From JBHIET01 sp046760785 (GTDB lineage Bacteria; Chloroflexota; Anaerolineae; B4-G1), in NCBI GenBank assembly GCA_046760785.1, contig JBHIET010000008.1, positions 1 to 64,000 of the forward strand: a DNA stretch of 64,000 nt, in the 5' to 3' direction. The notes under the pieces are model-generated. The model made no database searches and had not been told where the DNA came from. It was given only the letters and a program-made list of their open reading frames with translations. Both the position numbers and the translations under genes were made by a program. Of this stretch, positions 8,803 to 16,932 are shown in pieces. Position 1 is the stretch's first letter; the number at the start of each line of letters is the position of its first letter.

Positions 8803-9576
8803 CTATGTTAAAATGTCAGACGCACGCATCGCGGCCAACAACTCGTCGTGAATCAAGCCGTTCGTCGCCAGGCAACCTGGCAAGTCCACGCGGTACGGCT
8901 CTCCCTCCAATGTGGTGCATCGCCCTCCTGCCTCGGCGATCATCAGCACCCCGGCGGCAGCGTCCCAGGGCTTCAGCGCCAGGTGGAAGTAGGCATCCAG
9001 CCAGCCTGCTGCCACATAGGCCAGCCCCAGCGTCGCCGACCCCAACACGCGAACTGTGCCACAGCGTGGAGCAACCCGGCGCAGGTAAGCCAGCACCCAC
9101 TCGCGCCCTTCATCGTCGTGCGTCCAGTCCAGCCCTACCAGCGTATGATCCAGGCGCGCCACGCGGCTGACGTGTATCGGCGCGCCGTTGATCGTGGCCC
9201 CGCCACCCCGCTCAGCCACGAACGTCTGATCCCGCAGCGGGTCGTGGATGACGCCGATGAGCGGCTCGCCTTCCTCAAGAACGCCGATGGAGACGGCGAA
9301 AACAGGGACACGGTGTGCGTAGTTGGTCGTCCCATCCAGCGGGTCCACGATCCAGGTACACCGGCCGCCGATTTGGCTGTCCCCCGCCTCCTCGGAGATG
9401 ATGGCGTGATCGGGAAAGCGAGCGCGGATCAGGTCCAGTATGGCAGCTTCTGCAGCGGTGTCCGCATCGGTGACAATGTCACGGTAGCCCTTAGGGATGA
9501 CGTTGCGCTCAGCCGGATAGCGCTTAGCGATCACCTGACCGGCCCGCTGGGCTGCCTCGATCGCGGTCTTTAGCAT
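8803..9576 (-). CDS. suhB: Inositol monophosphatase family phosphatase
   Basis: The 257-residue protein belongs to the Mg-dependent phosphatase family that dephosphorylates inositol monophosphate and related sugar phosphates. It has the metal-binding pair in SEEAG (about 61-65), the signature WIVDPLDGTTNY (75-86) and the C-terminal LKPWDAAAGVLMIAEAGG block. It is the first gene of the suhB-cyclase-GT2 operon and has its own promoter upstream. Exact substrate cannot be told from sequence; histidinol-phosphate or fructose bisphosphate activity is also possible in this family. Confidence 0.88.
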   Translation of the reverse strand: MLKTAIEAAQRAGQVIAKRYPAERNVIPKGYRDIVTDADTAAEAAILDLIRARFPDHAIISEEAGDSQIGGRCTWIVDPLDGTTNYAHRVPVFAVSIGVLEEGEPLIGVIHDPLRDQTFVAERGGGATINGAPIHVSRVARLDHTLVGLDWTHDDEGREWVLAYLRRVAPRCGTVRVLGSATLGLAYVAAGWLDAYFHLALKPWDAAAGVLMIAEAGGRCTTLEGEPYRVDLPGCLATNGLIHDELLAAMRASDILT

Positions 9577-9665
9577 CTACGTTCTCCAACATATCATTTC
9601 ACGCATCACGTTTCACGCGGGTGGGCGGTTGTCGCGCCGCACGAAGCGGCAATCTCACACAGCCG

Positions 9666-9693
9666 ATTATACGACAGGTACCAGGGATGACAA
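9666..9693 (-). promoter_or_regulatory. Promoter of the suhB-like operon
   Basis: TTGTCA (9693-9688) and TATAAT (9671-9666) are separated by 16 nt on the minus strand, about 90 bases before the start codon. The same TTGTCA-N16-TATAAT pattern drives the ECF transporter leader. Confidence 0.6.
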
Positions 9694-9832
9694 GCGACTT
9701 GGTCCTCCCTGCATTTCAGATGCCTCGGGTGTTCCAGGCTGACAATGCCGGCGACCTGCATACCACGTTTCAGTTCAACATGTCGGGCGAGGGGGGGATC
9801 AATTCGATTGCACTTCCCGATTTCTGAAAAAT

Positions 9833-9842
9833 GTGCTAAAAT
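9833..9842 (+). promoter_or_regulatory. Candidate extended -10 element
   Basis: TGTGCTAAAAT has an extended -10 look (TG-C-TAAAAT) and lies about 110 bases before the small membrane protein gene. No convincing -35 is visible. The rest of the 9577-9954 gap holds the divergent suhB promoter and nothing else I can identify. Confidence 0.3.
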
Positions 9843-9954
9843 ACAACCGTCGTTGGCCGGGCAACACAAGCCACATCGTAGCCCATAGATATTGAGCCCT
9901 TATTGGTTATGGCCTGCGAGGAATGTTTGCCATCTGTGTTCAGGAGGGCAGAGA

Positions 9955-10179
9955 ATGTCTGAAGAACAAAAGAAGAACACAAGGCTGCTGGCTTTCTGGT
10001 TGTTCGGCACGGTGATGATCGTCTTTGCGGCGATCACGGCTTACATCTTCCTGTTCACCGCAGGGGTCTTCCCGATGTGGGCGGCCATCAAGGTTGGCTT
10101 CCCCATCTGGGGCATCACGGCCCTGGCGGCCATCATCATCTACGCCGGATACTACTTCTACACCAAGCGTAAGAGCTAG
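9955..10179 (+). CDS. Small two-span membrane protein
   Basis: The 74-residue protein starts with a charged MSEEQKKNTR, has two hydrophobic helices (about 11-35 and 43-66) and ends in the basic KRKS, giving a helical hairpin with both ends probably in the cytoplasm. The ATG is set by AGGAGGGCAGAGA upstream; longer starts lack a site. No catalytic or metal-binding motif is seen and I do not recognise the family. The following peptidase gene is about 260 bases away and probably independent. Confidence 0.7.
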   Translation: MSEEQKKNTRLLAFWLFGTVMIVFAAITAYIFLFTAGVFPMWAAIKVGFPIWGITALAAIIIYAGYYFYTKRKS

Positions 10180-10438
10180 GCCACCAGCCTGGCAACTCAA
10201 ATCTGATCTGTCTCCGTCCCCCAACTACGCCAGAGGTGCGGTTCGGGGGGCCGGTTAGTGCTGTCCGGGTGTCGTCAGCCATTCGTCCTGTTTGGCCAGC
10301 CTTCCGATGGCAGTGCGAGGAACCGGTGATGGCGATCACAGGGACAGTCACCTCGCGTCCACCGAGTTCGGCACGCACAGTCTCTCCTGCTACGTAGAAG
10401 CCACAGAAAAAGCTCCCTGTCTCTGCGCGAGGAGCACA

Positions 10439-11416
10439 ATGCACAACGGAATCACGGACGTAGAAGGTATCAAGGTAGGTCACCACACCGACCGGGAGGG
10501 CATCACCGGCTGTACGGTGGTGCTCTGCGAAGGCGGGGCCGTGGGCGGCGTGGACGTGCGGGGCTCCGCGCCCGGCACCCGCGAGACCGACCTGATGCGC
10601 CCGATGAACCTGGTTCAAGAAGTTCACGCCGTGCTGCTCACCGGTGGCAGCGCCTACGGCCTGGACGCGGCAGGCGGCGTTATGCGCTGGCTGGAGGAGC
10701 GGGGCGTTGGCTTCGATGTCGGCGTGGGGGTGGTGCCTGTTGTGCCAGCGGCAGTGCTGTTCGACCTGACCATCGGTGATCCCAGGGCCCGTCCCGACGC
10801 CGAGGCAGGCTACCAGGCTTGCCGGTCGGCAACCGATGGGCCGGTGGCCGAAGGATGTGTTGGCGCAGGGACGGGGGCCACGGTGGGCAAGCTACTGGGA
10901 GCTAAGTTTGCCACCAAAAGCGGCCTGGGCACGGCCAGCGTCAAGATCGGCAGGGGACTCGTCGTGGGGGCCATCGTCGCCGTCAACGGTTTTGGCGACG
11001 TGGTAGCTCCAGACACCGGCGCGATCCTCGCCGGCACGCGCAAGCCGGTGGTCGGCGGGTTTGTGAATACCGCGAAGCGAATGCAGGGCGACCTGGGCCA
11101 GACGGTCCTCGGCCTTGCCAGCACCACGCTGGCTGTCGTCGCCACCAACGGTTACCTGACGAAAGAGGCGGCAAACAAGGTGGCCCAGATGGCCCACGAC
11201 GGCCTGGCGCGAAGCATCCGGCCGGCGCACACCATGTTTGACGGCGACACGGTCTTTGCCCTGGCCACCGGCAAGCCACCCAGAAAAGGGAAAGGGGCCG
11301 ACGTCTCGGTGGTTGGCACCGCCGCCGCCGAGGTGCTGGCGCGGGCCGTGGTGCGGGCGGTGCAGCAGGCGGAGTTCCTGGGTGGCGTCCCGGCGGCCCG
11401 TGACTTGAAGTCGTGA
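10439..11416 (+). CDS. P1-family peptidase (DmpA/aminopeptidase-like, self-processing)
   Basis: This family (L-aminopeptidase DmpA, 6-aminohexanoate oligomer hydrolase) autocleaves to expose an N-terminal Ser/Thr nucleophile. The 325-residue protein shows the family blocks GITDVEGIKVGHHTD, VLLTGGSAYGLDAAGGVM, GxGTGATVGKLLG and the C-terminal AHDGLARSIRPAHTMFDGDT. The expected processing site reads Ser228-Thr229-Thr230, where many relatives have Asn-Thr-Thr, so the residue before the nucleophile is changed. The start is the ATG after GAGGAGCACA; the frame extends upstream without a ribosome site. Confidence 0.85.
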   Translation: MHNGITDVEGIKVGHHTDREGITGCTVVLCEGGAVGGVDVRGSAPGTRETDLMRPMNLVQEVHAVLLTGGSAYGLDAAGGVMRWLEERGVGFDVGVGVVPVVPAAVLFDLTIGDPRARPDAEAGYQACRSATDGPVAEGCVGAGTGATVGKLLGAKFATKSGLGTASVKIGRGLVVGAIVAVNGFGDVVAPDTGAILAGTRKPVVGGFVNTAKRMQGDLGQTVLGLASTTLAVVATNGYLTKEAANKVAQMAHDGLARSIRPAHTMFDGDTVFALATGKPPRKGKGADVSVVGTAAAEVLARAVVRAVQQAEFLGGVPAARDLKS

Positions 11417-11543
11417 GGCATGTAGTGTGAGGCGCGAGAGAGATGGTCAGCCTCGCGCATCGTGCTTTATGGCCACGTTTCACACATTGTGCTTCAAGGC
11501 CCCAGCACCTCGACAGTCCCCACAGCAGCGTGGTCAGGAAACG

Positions 11544-12101
11544 CTATACACTCGACCCGCCGGAGCGGCGGGCGATTTGCTTCCAGGCGGCGACGACGGC
11601 GACGGCGATGACGACCGCCACGATGATCTCCGGGATGCCGTGGGTGACGGCGATGGTAGCCGCCAGACTGGTATCCATATAGCCACGCAAGACCGCCAGG
11701 CTCAGCACGAGGATGGTGTTCGTCGCCGTGCCGACGGCCGCGCCCACCCCGACAGCCGTGAGTTCGTTGATCCGCTTCAGGCTGGCGTAGGCGAAGTAGG
11801 CCGTCACGCCAATGAACAGGCGAGGGACGATGGCCACCAGGGGATCCTTGAAGAGAGGGGTGGTCGCCCGCAGGAAGCTGAATAGGCCAAAGAAAAACCC
11901 AATCAATCCCCCCACCGGCCAGCCCTCCAGTATGCCGCCAATAATGGCCGGGATGTGCAACGTGGTGGCATTGACACCGGTGGGAAAGGGAATGAACCCG
12001 CCGACGGGCAACATTCCCAAGAGCACCGTGATGGCCACCATGATGCCGGTGACGACGATTCTGCGTACGAGAACCGTCGTCGTCTGTCGAGTAGTCTCCA
12101 T
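11544..12101 (-). CDS. ECF transporter substrate-binding S component
   Basis: The 185-residue, very hydrophobic protein has five or six predicted membrane helices. The block TTLHIPAIIGGILEGWPVG and the following GLIGFFFGLFSFLRA are typical of the general ECF S-component family that includes PanT/HmpT/FolT-like proteins. It captures a vitamin-like substrate and docks on EcfT. It is the last gene of the ecfAA-ecfT-ecfS operon, ten bases after ecfT. The substrate cannot be named from sequence. Confidence 0.82.
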   Translation of the reverse strand: METTRQTTTVLVRRIVVTGIMVAITVLLGMLPVGGFIPFPTGVNATTLHIPAIIGGILEGWPVGGLIGFFFGLFSFLRATTPLFKDPLVAIVPRLFIGVTAYFAYASLKRINELTAVGVGAAVGTATNTILVLSLAVLRGYMDTSLAATIAVTHGIPEIIVAVVIAVAVVAAWKQIARRSGGSSV

Positions 12102-12111
12102 GATTCTCCTT

Positions 12112-13005
12112 TCAGATGTGGATTATAGAGCCAAACCAGGCCATCAGCACCTGGTCGAGAGCAGCGAAGTCAACTCTCAGCATGAAGATACAAAACACAG
12201 CGGCTGCAGCCAGGGCCAGGTAGTCAGCCAGCCGAGCGCGCGGCCCCGTCCGTCGGGTGCGTCCTTTCCCGCCGGTGTAGCCCCGCGCTTCCATCGCCAC
12301 AATCAGGGCCTCGGATCGGCGCAGGCTGACGAGGAAGAGCGGGATCAAGAGCGGCAGGAGACGGCGCGTCGTCTGAATGAAACGGAAACGGCCGGCCGTA
12401 CCGAAGTTGGCACCCCGCGCGACCTGGGCCTTGACGATCCGCTCCATCTGCAGAGCCAGCGTGGGGACGAAGCGCAGCGCGATGGTCACGACCAGCGATA
12501 GTTCGTGGGCTGGGACTCCGATGCGTTGCAAAGGTGCCAGCAGCCCCTCGGTTCCGTGCACCAACTCGGTCGTCGTCGTCGAGAAGGTCAGCAGGCTGGT
12601 GAGCACGATCAACTCAACCAGGCGAGCGGTCGAGACGATGATGAGTCGCAGTGTGCAATCCGTCAATTCCACGAAAGCCCACTGGAAGATGGGATTGCAG
12701 TCTCCGGTCAGGCCCAGAGGCCGGGGCGGCAACAGAACCTGAAAAAGGGCCAAGAATGCGAGAACGGGCAGGGCCGGGCGCACGCCCTGCAGTGCATAAC
12801 CAAGAGGAACGCGGGTGATGGCCACCAGCAGCAGGACGACCAGCAGCAGGATGGCGTTGGCCAGATATGCATTGCTGAAGGTCACCGCCACGACCACCAG
12901 CGCGAAGGCCAGCAGCTTGAAGCGCGGGTCCAGCCGGTGCACGACAGAGCCGCTAGGCAGGTACTGGCCGATGGTAATATAGCGCAGGAACTCAAACTCG
13001 CTCAT
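12112..13005 (-). CDS. ecfT: ECF transporter transmembrane component T
   Basis: The 297-residue protein has the EcfT layout: N-terminal SVVHRLDPRFKLLA, several membrane helices (about 28-135 and near 275), and the two coupling helices with Ala-Arg-Gly-type motifs (VARGANF and the region near MEARGYTGG) that contact the ATPases. It links ATP hydrolysis to toppling of the S component. It overlaps the end of the fused ATPase gene by four bases, so the genes are translationally coupled. Confidence 0.9.
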   Translation of the reverse strand: MSEFEFLRYITIGQYLPSGSVVHRLDPRFKLLAFALVVVAVTFSNAYLANAILLLVVLLLVAITRVPLGYALQGVRPALPVLAFLALFQVLLPPRPLGLTGDCNPIFQWAFVELTDCTLRLIIVSTARLVELIVLTSLLTFSTTTTELVHGTEGLLAPLQRIGVPAHELSLVVTIALRFVPTLALQMERIVKAQVARGANFGTAGRFRFIQTTRRLLPLLIPLFLVSLRRSEALIVAMEARGYTGGKGRTRRTGPRARLADYLALAAAAVFCIFMLRVDFAALDQVLMAWFGSIIHI

Positions 13006-14792
13006 CGTCTCAACTCCCGACTTCTCTCTGATGAAAAGGAGAGATAGGAGAGAATCGCTGCCTCGGCTTCGTCGAGCGTTAACACGCCCAATGGCACAGG
13101 CAGGCCACGGTCGCGGAGGGCCGCCATCACCGATACGGCCGCGGGGACATCTAACCCCAGGTCCCGCAGTTGCTCGACCTGGGAGAAGACCCAGCGCGTC
13201 GGCCCTTGCAGCGCTACCCGGCCTTCCTCCAACACGTACACCCGGTGAGCCACGGCAGCGACGTCATCCATGTTGTGGGTGGCGATGACCAACGTCATCC
13301 CCTGCTGGCGGTTCAGGCGGCGCAGGGTGGCAAGCAGGTCGCGGCGTGCCTGGGGGTCCAATCCCGCCGTGGGCTCATCCAGAAGAAATAGCCGGGGGCG
13401 CAGGGCAAGGACCCCAGCCAGCGCGGCCTTGCGCCTCTCCCCACCCGATAAGCTCTGGGTGAAGCGGTCCTTGTAAGCCAAGAATGGGAGTCCCGTCGTC
13501 TCCATCGCCCAGCGGACACGCTCACGGACAGCCTCCCGGTCCAGCCCGATTTGGCGCGGACCGAAGGCCACGTCGTCACCGACGTAGGTGTCGAAGAGTT
13601 GCTCCTCTGGCCGCTGGAAGAGTATGCCGACCTGTTGCCGCAGGAACTGCCGGTTGGTCTGGTGAATGCTCACGTCCTGCCCGGCTACGAACACCTGCCC
13701 CGCCTGCGGCCGCAACAGACCCGCCGCGTGCTGCAATAGGGTAGACTTGCCCGATCCGGTCGAGCCAAGCAGCGCCACCACATCCCCGGCGTGCACCTCC
13801 AGATCCACCCCGTCCAGGGCTACGGAGGCGAGGGGGGTATCTACCAGGTAGGTATGGTGCAGGTTACGGATGGCGACGATGGGGTGGTCATTGGAGCAGG
13901 GTAGTAGGCGAGCAGAGGAGCAAGAGGGCAGAGGAGCAAAAGAGCAAGGGAATCTAGACGCGAGAGCGTCGACTAATTCGTCCAGGGTGAGCAGGCCAGA
14001 CGGAAAACCGGGACAGTGGCTAGCCAGTTGGGCCGCCAGGGCAGCCAGCGGCGGCGGCTCCAGCCCCAGCGAAAACGGCAGGTTTAGGTCGGTGAAAAGA
14101 GAGCGAGGTGGCCCATCGAAAGCGACGCGGCCTTCCGCCAGGACAATAACCCGCTCGGCCAGCGCCGCCTCGCTCATCCAGTGGGTGATCAGGACAATGG
14201 TGATACCTTTGGCCTGGAGCCTGTGCAGAAGGGCTAGCACTTCCCGGCGACCGGCAGGGTCAAGCATGGCGGTGGCCTCATCCAACACGAGACATCGGGG
14301 GTGCACAGCTAGCGCTCCAGCGATGGCCACGCGCTGCTGCTGTCCAACGGAGAGAAGGTGAGGTGGACGGTGGCGTAGGTCCCACATCCCCACAGTCTTC
14401 AACGCCCAACGCACCCGACTCTCAATCTCCCCGGCGGGCAACCCTTGGTTCTCCGGGCCGAAGGCCACGTCGTCCTCCACCGTTGTTGCCACGATCTGGT
14501 CTTCCGGCTGTTGAAAGACCATCGTCACCTGGGAGCGGATAGCAGGCCAGGCATCCCGGTCACGTGTGTCCAGGCCGGCCACCCGAACCTCCCCCTGGGT
14601 GGGCAGGAGCAGCGCGTTGAGGTGGCGGGCGAGGGTGGTCTTACCAGAGCCATTGACACCGACCAGGGCAACAAATTCGCCGGAGCAGAGCGTAAGGCTC
14701 GCTCCCCGCAGGGCGTTGATGGGGCTTGCAGCGTTCCCTTCGTAAGTGTGGTGAAGATCGCTGATTTCGATTAGCAGTTGATCACCGAGCAT
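13002..14792 (-). CDS. Fused ECF ATPase (EcfA1-EcfA2 in one chain)
   Basis: The 596-residue protein carries two complete ABC ATPase domains in tandem. Domain 1 has GVNGSGKTT, LSVGQQQRVAIAG and LVLDEATAMLD; domain 2 has GSTGSGKST, LSGGERRKAALAG and LLDEPTAGLD. ECF ATPases are usually two separate genes, so this is a fusion. The linker (near 13898-13950) is encoded by purine-rich near-repeats (GAGCAAGAGGGCAGAGGAGC-like) and is Ser/Cys/Pro-rich. I chose the ATG at 14792; a GTG at 14825 would add 11 residues encoded by the leader hairpin. The only Shine-Dalgarno-like GGAAGG is in the right arm of that hairpin. Confidence 0.88.
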   Translation of the reverse strand: MLGDQLLIEISDLHHTYEGNAASPINALRGASLTLCSGEFVALVGVNGSGKTTLARHLNALLLPTQGEVRVAGLDTRDRDAWPAIRSQVTMVFQQPEDQIVATTVEDDVAFGPENQGLPAGEIESRVRWALKTVGMWDLRHRPPHLLSVGQQQRVAIAGALAVHPRCLVLDEATAMLDPAGRREVLALLHRLQAKGITIVLITHWMSEAALAERVIVLAEGRVAFDGPPRSLFTDLNLPFSLGLEPPPLAALAAQLASHCPGFPSGLLTLDELVDALASRFPCSFAPLPSCSSARLLPCSNDHPIVAIRNLHHTYLVDTPLASVALDGVDLEVHAGDVVALLGSTGSGKSTLLQHAAGLLRPQAGQVFVAGQDVSIHQTNRQFLRQQVGILFQRPEEQLFDTYVGDDVAFGPRQIGLDREAVRERVRWAMETTGLPFLAYKDRFTQSLSGGERRKAALAGVLALRPRLFLLDEPTAGLDPQARRDLLATLRRLNRQQGMTLVIATHNMDDVAAVAHRVYVLEEGRVALQGPTRWVFSQVEQLRDLGLDVPAAVSVMAALRDRGLPVPLGVLTLDEAEAAILSYLSFSSERSRELRR

Positions 14793-14793
14793 C

Positions 14794-14822
14794 AAAAAAT
14801 GCCTTCCGTAGGGATCGGAAGG
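14794..14822 (-). terminator. Leader hairpin 2, terminator touching the start codon
   Basis: CCTTCCG and CGGAAGG form a 7-bp stem followed by C-A-TTTTTT on the minus strand, ending one base before the ATG. Its right arm also contains the only ribosome-site-like GGAAGG, so it could control both transcription and translation. Confidence 0.6.
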
Positions 14823-14839
14823 CACGGGGCGGCAAGGGG

Positions 14840-14866
14840 AAACAAAACGACGGAGCGGGCTCCGTC
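14840..14866 (-). terminator. Leader hairpin 1, terminator-like
   Basis: A perfect 8-bp stem (GACGGAGC / GCTCCGTC, loop of two) is followed by GTTTTGTTT on the minus strand. Its left arm partly competes with the preceding GGCAGA/TCTGCC stem, as expected for an attenuator. Confidence 0.5.
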
Positions 14867-14982
14867 GGCAGACGATCCTTCCTTCTGCCGTCTCGGTCGC
14901 CTCAACGATCCCAGCGGCACCGGAAAGCGGTGCGTTTGGCTGTTAGATAAGACTCACGGCCTCGTGGGTCCGTGGCGGGTAT

Positions 14983-15010
14983 ATTATACCAGAGAAGGAC
15001 AGGATGACAA
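14983..15010 (-). promoter_or_regulatory. Promoter of the ECF transporter operon
   Basis: TTGTCA (15010-15005) and TATAAT (14988-14983) are 16 nt apart on the minus strand, just upstream of the structured leader. Confidence 0.65.
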
Positions 15011-15080
15011 GGAGATCACGCTGGGGACAGGATGACCTCACCGCTACCACGGGGAGCGTTTTCCTTCGCCGCGCCGCATC

Positions 15081-15160
15081 TACCCCCCTTCCCCACCCCC
15101 TGCCTCCTCCCGTTCCCCCCTGCTGGGGGGGGACTGAGGGGGGAAAGCCACCCCCACCCC
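15081..15160. repeat. C/G-rich inverted repeat at the 5' edge of a broken gene
   Basis: TTCCCCCC (15113-15120) and GGGGGGAA (15138-15145) form an inverted repeat inside a C-rich/G-rich tract. It resembles the long palindrome at 22915-22982 in composition. It sits where the signal peptide of the following membrane-fusion protein should be. Confidence 0.5.
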
Positions 15161-15215
15161 CATCCCGCCCGCCCCCCAGGCAGAGCAGCCCAGCTACACC
15201 GTCCAACGCGGCACG

Positions 15216-16264
15216 GTGACCCGCGCGCTCGAGTTCACCGCCCGCGTCGCGCCCGTGCAGCAGGCCGACCTCTTCTTCCGTGCCGACGGCCACCTCAGCC
15301 GCCTGCTCGTCCAGCGCGATGAGCGCATCCGTGAGGGCGACCTCCTGGCCGAGCTGGAGATGGCCGACCTGCAACGTCAACTGGAAGCCGCCCAACTCGA
15401 CCGGCAGCAGGCGCAGAGCTGCGGGCGCAGATCGAGCTGACCCGCTGCCAGGAAGCGCTGGCCTACGCCGAGCAAGAGTACCGGGAGGCGCTCGACCGGC
15501 CCTGGGATCCCCAGGAGGTGCGCGACGCCTGGGCTCATCAGGCGACGGAGGCGCAGCGCAATCTGGAAATCGCCCAGGCAACTTACGACGCCGCCGTGAC
15601 GGAACGCACCTACACCCTACGCCAACTGGAAAACCAGGTCGCCCAGGTGCAACTGGAATACGAGACCGCGCTGGCCGGCCCCGACCCCCGCCTAGAGCAG
15701 ACGGTGCGCCAACTGGAGGCCCAGGTGGCCGAGCACCAGATCGTGGCCCCTTTCGACGGCGTCGTGCTGGCCGTCTCGGCCGCGCCCGGCGATAGCGTCC
15801 CCGCCTACCAGATGGTGCTCGTCGTCGGCGACCCCTCGGCGCTGGAACTACGGGCCGAACTCTCCGCCGAGCAGATGAGTGACCTGGCCGTGGGGATGAC
15901 GGCCACCCTCGCCCCGGCCGACTACCCCGGCCAGACCTTCCAGGGCCAGGTGTGTCAACTCCCCTACGGCTGGGGCGGGGACGTGGAGGAGACCGACCGC
16001 TCCGTCCACATCACCCTGGGCAATGCTGCTCCCGCCCTGGAACTGGGCGCACTGGTGCGGGCGACCATCGTCCTCGAAAAGAAGGATGGCGTCCTCTGGC
16101 TGCCCCCGGCGGCGCTTCAGACCTTCCACGGCCGCACATTCGTCATCCTCCAGGAGCCGGACGGCACCCAGCAACGCGTGGACGTGACCACCGGCATCGA
16201 AAGTGACGAGCGGGTCGAGATCGTATCGGGGCTCGAAGAGGGACAGGTTGTCCTGGGGCCGTGA
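15216..16264 (+). pseudogene. Membrane-fusion (HlyD/RND adaptor) protein, frameshifted and lacking its N-terminus
   Basis: Adaptors of this family link an inner-membrane exporter to the envelope. The first piece (from a GTG at 15216) has the lipoyl half LFFRADGHLSRLLVQRDERI and the start of a coiled-coil hairpin. At about 15417 the frame breaks: one missing base turns the expected A-Q-E-L-R into a stop at 15438-15440. The second frame resumes with LRAQIELT and continues through AEHQIVAPFDGVV (second lipoyl half) and the beta-barrel to 16264. Upstream an in-frame TGA at 15135 and a C-rich repeat replace the signal peptide. No ABC or RND partner follows. A one-base sequence error could explain the frameshift but not the missing start. 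Confidence 0.75.
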
Positions 16265-16282
16265 TCGGGACGGGCCTCTTCT

Positions 16283-16311
16283 TTGACCGGAGACGGTGAA
16301 CGTGTTATACT
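16283..16311 (+). promoter_or_regulatory. Promoter before the DUF5678-like gene
   Basis: TTGACC (16283-16288), 17-nt spacer, TATACT (16306-16311). The gene starts 31 bases further on. Confidence 0.6.
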
Positions 16312-16341
16312 GGTGTTAGACTACTATAGCGAGGTGCGACG

Positions 16342-16737
16342 ATGATTTCTGCACGTGTTCTGGAAACCATCAAACCATTGGTAGCACAATTGACGCCGGT
16401 CGAGCGACTGGAATTGATCCACTGGATTACCGGTGAAGGGGTCAAGCTGGATAAAAGTGGCCGGGCCGCAGAGAAAACGCCGCAGGATAGCTGGCGTGCC
16501 CAGATCAGCGCCGAGGCCGAAGCCTGGTACGCCCGGCCGGACGAAGACCGACAGCCCTACCTGGGGCAATACGTGGCTGTGAAGGCTGGACGGGTGATAG
16601 ATCACGATTCGGATCGAGTGGTGCTCTACTTCAGGGTACGAAACCAATATCCAAATACCCCGGTGCTCATCACGTCCGCAGAAGCACGCCGTCCACGTGA
16701 GTTTCTCGTCCTTAGCCCCCGTCTGGAGCATGACTGA
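16342..16737 (+). CDS. DUF5678-like small protein
   Basis: The 131-residue protein has a helical N-terminal half (LETIKPLVAQLTPVERLELIHWI) and a C-terminal half with WYARPDEDRQPYLGQYVAVKAGRVIDHDSDR, resembling the DUF5678 fold, often encoded just before a retropepsin-like protease in Chloroflexota and cyanobacteria. Here too a retropepsin fragment follows two bases after the stop. The role is unknown; the pair may be a regulatory or toxin-like module, which is inference. It has its own sigma-70-type promoter. Confidence 0.6.
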   Translation: MISARVLETIKPLVAQLTPVERLELIHWITGEGVKLDKSGRAAEKTPQDSWRAQISAEAEAWYARPDEDRQPYLGQYVAVKAGRVIDHDSDRVVLYFRVRNQYPNTPVLITSAEARRPREFLVLSPRLEHD

Positions 16738-16739
16738 CG

Positions 16740-16922
16740 ATGGGATACCCGTACGACCACAGTTACTCCCCACCCATCCCCACACTGGAGATTGCCTTGC
16801 GGCTATCAGGAAATGATGCTAGCGTCGGCCCTCTCCGCGCCATCGTAGATAGTGGCGCGGATGCCACGCTGATCCCTACATCCCATCTGGGTGCCCTGGG
16901 GGCGCGAGCCTGGGCAGCCTAG
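16740..16922 (+). pseudogene. Truncated retropepsin-like aspartic protease
   Basis: The frame encodes 60 residues that include the aspartic protease active-site motif AIVDSGADATLIP (D-S-G) and then stop. A functional single-domain retropepsin needs roughly 100 or more residues, including the second hydrophobic-hydrophobic-Gly block, which is absent. The next gene, a glycosyltransferase, begins about ten bases later, so a deletion or rearrangement has probably joined unrelated sequences here. It follows the DUF5678-like gene as a two-gene unit. Confidence 0.6.
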
Positions 16923-16932
16923 CTCCTCAGAT

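Larger units (their letters stand above)
14793..14982 (-). promoter_or_regulatory. Structured leader of the ECF operon, possible riboswitch of unidentified class
   Basis: About 180 nt separate the -10 box from the first ECF gene. On the minus strand the leader holds a CACGG/CCGTG stem, a CACCG/CGGTG stem, a GGCAGA/TCTGCC stem and then two terminator-like hairpins. This is the architecture of a transcription-attenuating riboswitch before a vitamin transporter. I looked for TPP, FMN, cobalamin, THF, preQ1 and T-box core sequences and saw none clearly. Confidence 0.5.

Noticed and set aside
14793..14982. ECF leader as TPP, FMN, cobalamin, THF or T-box RNA
   Set aside because: I could not find the core sequences of these classes (for example CTGAGA, CCGACCGGCGGT or a TGGNACCGCG T-box).
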